DNA of 64,000 nucleotides from Leuctra nigra. Lineage: Eukaryota; Arthropoda; Insecta; Plecoptera; Leuctridae. A model generated the notes under the pieces. It was not told the DNA's origin. It worked only from the letters and a program-made list of their open reading frames with translations, and searched no databases. Numbering within the stretch: position 1 is the stretch's first letter; every line of letters starts with the position of its first letter. The translations under genes and the position numbers were made by a program. This document shows positions 57,709 through 64,000 of the stretch, piece after piece. The stretch spans positions 23,935,073 to 23,999,072 of the forward strand of contig OW203767.1 of the NCBI GenBank assembly GCA_934045905.1, written 5' to 3'.

Positions 57709-57878
57709 GTGATTTCTCGAGCAAATAATTGAATGCCAGGCCGGAAGAACCATGTAACCAACAATTTCATTATTAAACCCAAAACTATTTCAAGGCCATA
57801 TTATCACAATTACTTAGTTTGGAATATATATACCCATAAAAAACACTCCGTGTAAAAATACCAGCCAACCCAGTAAAC

Positions 57879-59139
57879 ACATCATGCTGGCTAGATGAAG
57901 GCACGGTGATGGGCCAGTACCGGCCACTTTGGCAAGGTGCTGGCCACGAACAAGATGGTGCATTCAAAGATCATGCTGGCCAACATCAATGAAGCCGGTA
58001 CTGGCCCAGTGCTGGCTGGCCTGCACGCGGCCACATGCAGGCCAGCCAGCACTGGGCCAGTACCGGCTGGCCAGCACGCGGCCGGCAACAAGTAGCTTAC
58101 ATTGTGCTTGCGCACCTATACAGTTATAGCCTCTAGCAAGCGGATTGTTTTTTTATCGACAGTTATTTTTAAAATCAAAATAATATAATTAAATCCGCAT
58201 TCTCGAGTATGTTCTTAACGACAGCAGATCCGCTATAATAATTTTTTCCTTCTAAATCTTATTCGTTATTTAATTATTAATCTCAAAATAGAAAAAAGTA
58301 TGTTTTTCATTCGAATTCAGATTTTACATATCAAATGATACGAATGGATTCGATATTTCAAGCACAAATACCTACGCACGTGCCGTCGCAGGTAATGCAT
58401 TGATTTTTCCGTGTGCATTTACAAATTAACAAGAACACGTATAATAATGTATCTGTAGTGGTACAAATATTTTCAGTTTCCTGATACATTTGAGTCCATT
58501 CATCCCTCTGTCACTATTAGACACTCTGCGCTCTAAACCCTCAGCTGTCGCCGTGGTCGAGTGGGTACAGCGTCTGCCTTCTACCCAGTTTGCTTGTCGC
58601 TGTTTCGAGTTCGATTCCACATCCAGTCATAACTAAGCGATTTGCGTTTAATTTCAGAATAAAATCAACATTGTGATAATGACTGGAAATATGTCGTCAG
58701 AATTTAATTACGATAAAAACTCGCTTAGTTATCACCCATTTTAGTTTTATTTTTAATATTTGAATTCAAAATAACCGTTTATTTGGTTCCTGGTGGCCCC
58801 TGGTGGATAATAGTGGAAATGAGTTCAGGTTGGGTTCGGGCCACATGCTGGCTTCGTTCAAGCTAGGTTCTGGCCAGAGGCTGGCGTCGTCAAGGCGCGA
58901 TGCAGGCAAGGTGCTGGCCATACGGCACAATGCTGGCTACTTGCTGGCTGCGTGAAGGCCAAGACTCTGGCAAGGTGAAGGCTGAGTGCTGGCCAGCCGG
59001 TACAGGCAACGTTCTGGCCAAAGCGACACATTTTTACTGGGCCGGTACCGGCCACGGCTTTTGGCCGGTACCGGGCCAGTACTGGCCAGAGCAATTGGCC
59101 GGTACCGGCAGCATGCTGGCAGCACTTTGGGTGTTTACT
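57879..59139. mobile_element. 1.26-kb TIR element nested in copy Y
   Basis: Perfect 12-bp ends CCCAGTAAACAC and GTGTTTACTGGG. It splits CCAGCCAAGTCTCTTCAACT, with AA on both sides. The subterminal regions are packed with GCTGGCC and ACCGGCC words. The core contains a tRNA-like stretch (58547-58620) with A box TGGTCGAGTGGG and B box GTTCGATTCC. Confidence 0.8.
58547..58620 (+). repeat. tRNA-like sequence (SINE head or tRNA relic)
   Basis: Contains TGGTCGAGTGGGTACAGCG (A-box-like) and GAGTTCGATTCCAC (B-box-like) at tRNA spacing, but I cannot draw a convincing full cloverleaf. More likely a SINE promoter than a working tRNA gene. Confidence 0.5.
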
Positions 59140-61736
59140 GGGAAGTCTCTTCAACTAAAAAAAAATATGAAATCTAAAAATTCTGCACTGAAACGTAGTG
59201 ATATCAAAAAATTAGCCAAGTCAAAACTTTATTTGAAAATTAAAAAATACTTGGCGCATCGTGTATATAAATAGCTTAGAAGTATTGGCTAGATATAAAT
59301 ACATATACTTATAGTATACCTACAATGCCCTAAAAAAACGATGCGCCAAGTATATTTTAATTTTCAAATAAAGTTTTGACTTGGCTAATTTTTTGATATC
59401 ACTACGTTTCAGTGCAGAATTTTTAGATTTCATATTTTTTTTTAGTTGAAGAGACTTGGCTGGTATTTTTACACGGAGTGTTTTTTATGGGGATATCACT
59501 TATTTTTTTAGTTTATTAACACAACTTGTAAAACTTATTGGGGCAACAATGGATAATTCCTTAATTCCTTGAAAAAAATACGCCATTTCCGAATTAGTTA
59601 CTAAGAAAAATTTTGTTTGGAGCTAAATATAAACTTAAAGTGATATGCCATGAAGAATTGCGAAAGCATCGTTCCAATAGGTCCAGCCGTTTTCGAGATA
59701 TGGCATCACTTCCGGTTTTCAAAATGACGGCTGAAAGTTCTTACACATTGTATTAATATGTATATAAATACTAATATTTCATTATAAGCCTTCTGAATAT
59801 GTCGTTGGTTTTTATATAAAGGGGAAGTGAATTTAGGCAGATTTCGCTAAACTATGACGTCATTTCCGGTTTCAGTAATTAGAAAACTTTAATTTCACTG
59901 TTGTTATTTCATATAAAGGACCGTCTGAATCGATTGGCGCAAATTTCGTTCCGATCGGTTTAGCCGTTTTTGAGATATGACGTCACTTTCGGTTTCAAAA
60001 TGGCGGCACAAAAAATTCATAAGGGCAAGGTATCATCAGGCAGACGAGCTGTATATGTGGTGAAAATTTCGGGTCAATCAACCCAGCCGTTTAGACTGTG
60101 GCGGAGACCGCGGAATTTATTGGAAGATGAATCATCATCTAGTGGAGCGGTCGCTCCACGCCAGCCAAGTCGTACAGCGCGCGCACACTCTCATTTAAAA
60201 AGGCTGGAGCAACCCACTTTTACTGTAAGCATCAAAGTGGCATTTTCGGCCTACTGGATCTTAAAAATGGGAAATCTCACATTGTTGCGAAATATTTTAA
60301 TTGAGAGCTATAGCCCACCCTACCATATATTCCAAGTTTGGCAATAATACGTTATGCAGTTTGCGAGCTGGAGGACAGTGAAAATCGTGAAATTGTACGG
60401 CTTTCAGATAATGATTATGATTATAATTCATCTTCCAATAATTCCGCGGTCTCCGCCACAGGCTAAACGGCAGGGTCGATTGACCCGAAATTTTCACCAC
60501 ATATAAAGCTCGTCTGCCTGATGATAGCTTGCCCTTATAAATTTTTTGTGCCGCCATTTTGAAACCGGAAGTGACGTTATATCTCAAAAACGGCTTAACC
60601 GATCGGAATGAAATTTGCGCCAATCGATTCAGACGGTCCTCTATATGAAATAACAGTAGTTAAATTAAAGTGTTCTAATTACTGAAACCGGAAATGACGT
60701 CATAGTTAAGCGAAATCTGCCTAAATTCACTTCCCCTTTATATAAAAACCAACGACATATTCAGAAGGCTTATAATGAAATATTAGTATTTATATACATA
60801 TTAATACAATGTGTAAGAACTTTCAGCCGCCATTTTGAAAACCGGAAGTGATGCCATATCTCGAAAACGGCTGGACCTATTGGAACGATGCTTTCGCAAT
60901 TCTTCATGGTATATCACTTTAAGTATTATATTTAGCTCCAAACAATATTTTTTTTAGTAAATTATTCGGAAATGGCGTATTTTTAAAAAGAATTAGCCAT
61001 TGTTGCCCCAAAAAGTTTTACAAGTTGTGTAAATAAACTAAAAAAATAATTGATATCCCCATAAAAAACACTCCGTGTAAAAAAAACAGCCAAGTCTCTT
61101 CAACTAAAAAAAAATATTAGAAAAATCTAAAAATTCTGCACTGAAACGTAGTGATATCAAAAAATGAGCCAAGTCAAATCTTTATTTGAAAATTAAAAAA
61201 TACTTGGCGCATCGTTTTTTTAGGGCATTGTAGGTATAGGTACTGTAAGTATATGTGTTTATATCTAGCCTATACTTCTAAGCTATTTATATACACGATG
61301 CGCAAAGTATTTTTTAATTTTCAAATAAAGATTTGACTTGGCTCATTTTTTGATATCACTACGTTTCAGTGCAGAATTTTTAGATTTCATAATATTTTTT
61401 TTTAGTTGAAGAGACTTGGCTGTTTTTTTTACACGGAGTGTTTTTTATGGGGATAATTATTATCTGAAGAAAGCCGTCGAATTTCACGATATTCACGGTC
61501 CTCCCGCTCGCAAACGGAATAACCCATTGTTCCCAAATTTGGTAAATGTGGTGGGGTGGGCCATAGCTCGAAATTAAGATATTTCGCAACAATGTGAGAT
61601 TTCCCAGTTTTAAGATCGAGTAGGCCGAAAATGCCACTTTGATGCTTACAGTAAAAGTGGGATGCTCCAGCCTTTTTAAATGAGAGTGTGCGCGCGCCGT
61701 ACGACTTGGCTGGCGTGGAGCGACCGCTCCACTAGA

Positions 61737-62187
61737 TAGATGTTAGTATAGGTTTTATTCAATGAATGGGAACCTGAACAGTATATGTATTGCAAAAATG
61801 TATTTATTTGGAAAGGGTACCTAATATTTCCGAAAATTTTCCCTGGAGTTCCTTAAATACCTTCGTTGATTATACGTCTACTTAGCTAATTCCAGCATTA
61901 TTTTCTTGCTTTTATTTAAATGAATTGCTAGTTTTGGGGCCCGCACCGTCGGCACACATTCATGGTTCTTCGATGCATGGTTTAATTTGTATAATGCCAA
62001 ATTGAAAAAAAAATCAACTTTTTAAGATGGCAGCGGATAGAGCTAAACATGTATATGGTTATTCCACCAAAAAACCCGTTTCGAAAAAAGTGTTGGTTAC
62101 ATGGTTCTTCCGGCCCAGCATTCAATTCATTATACACTATTTCCAATGTATATTTGAGCTCTCAACATAGAACTACCCTCATTCGAC
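61737..62187. other. Gene copy 2 intron remainder, homologous to 34033-34470
   Basis: Sequence after the foldback insertion resumes the intron shared with copies 1 and b (GGGAACCTGAACAGTATATG and so on). It stops at AACTACCCTC, exactly where the truncated exon 3 copies begin in the other two places. The exon 3 remnant itself is absent here. Confidence 0.7.
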
Positions 62188-62288
62188 AGCCACCGGTTTT
62201 TTGTCGCACTTTCAAAAAGCTGTCATTCACTGCCTTCTTGATGGAGATCACACACATTTTAGTAGGGGAGCAAATGTAATAGACCGAT

Positions 62289-63697
62289 TTACTAGGAAAA
62301 CGCTCAGTGTAACGCGTTGATGAGCGAGCACGGGTACGTGCAAATTCTCGAACCGGAAATGCGTACACAACGCACAGAAAACATATACAACCATATTGAA
62401 TTGATTATGATCAGTGCTCGAAGTAGGAATTAAATAGTGGCGGTATGGTAACATAAGAATACCACGTGCGGGGGGGGGGGGGGGGGGTACGATATTAGAT
62501 GAGGGTCCAGATTCCAGAATTACACTGACAACCATTGTCATGTCATTAGTTAGATTAGTCTTTTACCTTGATGAAACAACTAAATTAAATAATGAATTTT
62601 ACTTTATTGTGTAGTGGATGTTCATAGTTCACAGTTATGCTTGAAATATGCAGTCAAAAGATAACCATGAAATACGAGTAAATTAGAATCTAAAATTACG
62701 TAAATTTCCAAGAATATCTGATTTTAAGCATTCCGTTTTTTCTGAGAAGTAACGATATGAAATCAAATGTGTAAAGAAGTACCGGTATATCATACCGTCC
62801 CATACCGGCCTTCTTCGAGCACTGATTATGATATCAACTTAAAAGTAGGTATTATGCTTTTCATCGAAACTTTAAAATAGCATCTAAGCACCTGGTTCAT
62901 AAAGCAAATCAGAATCAATTCAATTGGCACTGGAAAACATTCATTTCGATACTTCATTACTGACAGATATTAAAAATTTCAATAAGTTCATACGTTCTTA
63001 ACTGATTGGGATGAAATTTTGTAAAATAAGAGACAATATTGGTCTTAATGATCATGCAAAATATGAGTTTGATCAGAATTATCGAAGACCGTTTTCATTT
63101 TTCAGCCTATCAGGAGATATTTATTTAAATTTTAACCAATGAATGGATTTCAAAAAAATTATGGTGTGCAAACAGAGAAGGTTGGTTTTACATGTGTGCA
63201 AAATTTCAGCTCGATCAAAGAAAAACTCTGACCTGTATAGCCAAAATATGATTTTGATCAGATTTATCGAAGACCAGTTTCATTTTTCAACCTACCATCA
63301 GGAGATGTTTATTTAAATTTTAGCCAATTAATAAATTTCAAAAAAATTTGGGGTCTGCAAACAGAAAAGTTTGTCTCTACATGTGTGCAAAATTTCAGCT
63401 CGATCGAGGAAAAACTCTAGACATGTATAGCCAAAATATGAGTTTGATCAGATTTGTCGAAGACCATTTTCACTGTTCAACCTATCAGGAGATGTTTATT
63501 TAAATTTTAACCAATCAGTAGATATCAAAAAAATTAGGGTCTGCAACGCCCAGAGAATGTCCAAACACGTGTGCAAAATTTCAGCTCGATCGAAGAAAAA
63601 CTCTGACCTGTATATCGTCAGTAACAAAAAAAAAAAAAAAAAAACAGAGGTCCGTGCCAAATGAGCCAAAAGGAGACGCTCGCTTCGCTCGCTCAAA
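62289..63697 (+). mobile_element. TACTAGGAAAACGC-family element, longest copy
   Basis: Starts TACTAGGAAAACGCTCAGTG and ends AGACGCTCGCTTCGCTCGCT after a poly(A) run. It includes about three tandem units of about 185 bp (63060-63610) with TTTGATCAGATTTATCGAAG and GCAAAATTTCAGCTCGATCG. A G-run of 18 lies at 62470-62487. Confidence 0.7.
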
Positions 63698-64000
63698 AAA
63701 TTATCTAGGAGGTGTCGGGTTGCCATAAGCCATGACTCGAAAAAGAGGACATCATAATATCTAGAGAAGGAAATTGTATGTGCTATCTAAAAACGATATT
63801 CTGGGGAAAACACTTTGCCCACGACACCAATGGGGGGACTGGGGGGAGAGGCCCCCAGCAAAGTGCGGGTCCGGGCCGCACAGGCCCGGGAATATTTTTG
63901 ATTTAAAAAAATAATTTGAGCTATTTCTATGCGTTTTGGAATAATAATTTTTAGAGATTTTGATAACGTGAATCTAATATTTTCACAATTATGGAAATTT
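63698..64000. other. Unassigned repeat-like sequence at window end
   Basis: GC-run block (GGGTCCGGGCCGCACAGGCC near 63867) next to an AT-rich tail whose CTATGCGTTTTG word also occurs near 18250. Probably part of a DNA-transposon relative; no gene seen. Confidence 0.4.

Larger units (their letters stand above)
57832..61736. mobile_element. Composite giant foldback element, copy Y
   Basis: It interrupts the intron after exon 5 of copy 2; copy 1 and the tandem duplicate read GGAATATATATATGGATG through the site. It starts CCCATAAAAAACACTCCGTG and ends GGAGCGACCGCTCCACTAGAT. Inside is a large inverted repeat: about 59460-60140 mirrors about 60425-61095, each arm flanked by its own smaller hairpin with CTTGGCGCATCG arms (about 59150-59450 and 61100-61400). 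The arms carry GACGTCA, CTTCCGGTTT and AAAATGGCGGC words. No transposase was found. A separate TIR element (57879-59139) is nested in its left hairpin. Confidence 0.78.

Noticed and set aside
57891..59154. Several frames with repeated CWP/WPAL-like residues
   Set aside because: Generated by the GCTGGCC/ACCGGCC words of the TIR element on both strands.

Overview
The window is nuclear DNA from an arthropod, most likely an insect. Protein-coding genes are split by GT-AG introns, exons are GC-rich against AT-rich introns, the start of the BRD8 protein reads like insect orthologues, and the interspersed repeats (tRNA-derived SINE, LINE 3' end with a microsatellite tail, hAT-like and TTAA-target elements, large foldback elements) are typical of repeat-rich insect genomes. 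The TAGGTAGGTA-type words common in introns also occur in Hemiptera and Lepidoptera, but I cannot fix the order or species.

Left third (1-17,100), the conventional genes. At 446-3641 (+) is the 3' part of a copper-only SOD-repeat protein gene; its second SOD-like domain has lost a metal-ligand histidine. At 5224-14819 (+) is a complete nine-exon BRD8 gene (about 946 aa, NuA4/TIP60 bromodomain subunit) that starts in a 19-nt coding first exon. Convergent to it, 15466-16848 (-), are the last two exons of a secreted chymotrypsin-fold protease whose specificity pocket looks collagenase-like. Small MITEs sit in the introns and spacers.

17,100-26,700 is almost entirely repeats: a TTAA element, a roughly 4-kb composite foldback element carrying clustered CRE/ETS/YY1-like words, a SINE, and members of a repeat family whose ends read TACTAGGAAAACGCTC and CGCTACGCTCGCTCAA.

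Right two thirds (26,700-62,200) is a duplicated locus. A secreted or ectodomain-type gene (signal peptide, Cys-rich, N-glycosylated, perhaps an adhesion-GPCR N-terminus) occurs as copy 1 (exons 26717-33902) and copy 2 (exons 47826-57708). Copy 1 is followed by a nearly identical 2.71-kb tandem duplication of exons 4 and 5. The intron before exon 4 has become an 81-bp minisatellite in every copy (about 28, 11, 3 and 8 units). Each unit contains a full 3' splice site plus the first bases of exon 4, and only the last unit runs on into a full exon. I regard this as the most unusual feature of the window. Comparing the duplicated introns gives empty sites for several transposons (TTAA elements, a hAT-like element, a 1.5-kb TIR element, a 3.9-kb foldback). 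A LINE fragment with a 218-bp (TTC)n tail and a degenerate retroelement gag relic lie between the two gene copies. No RNA gene, CRISPR or prokaryotic-type system is present.
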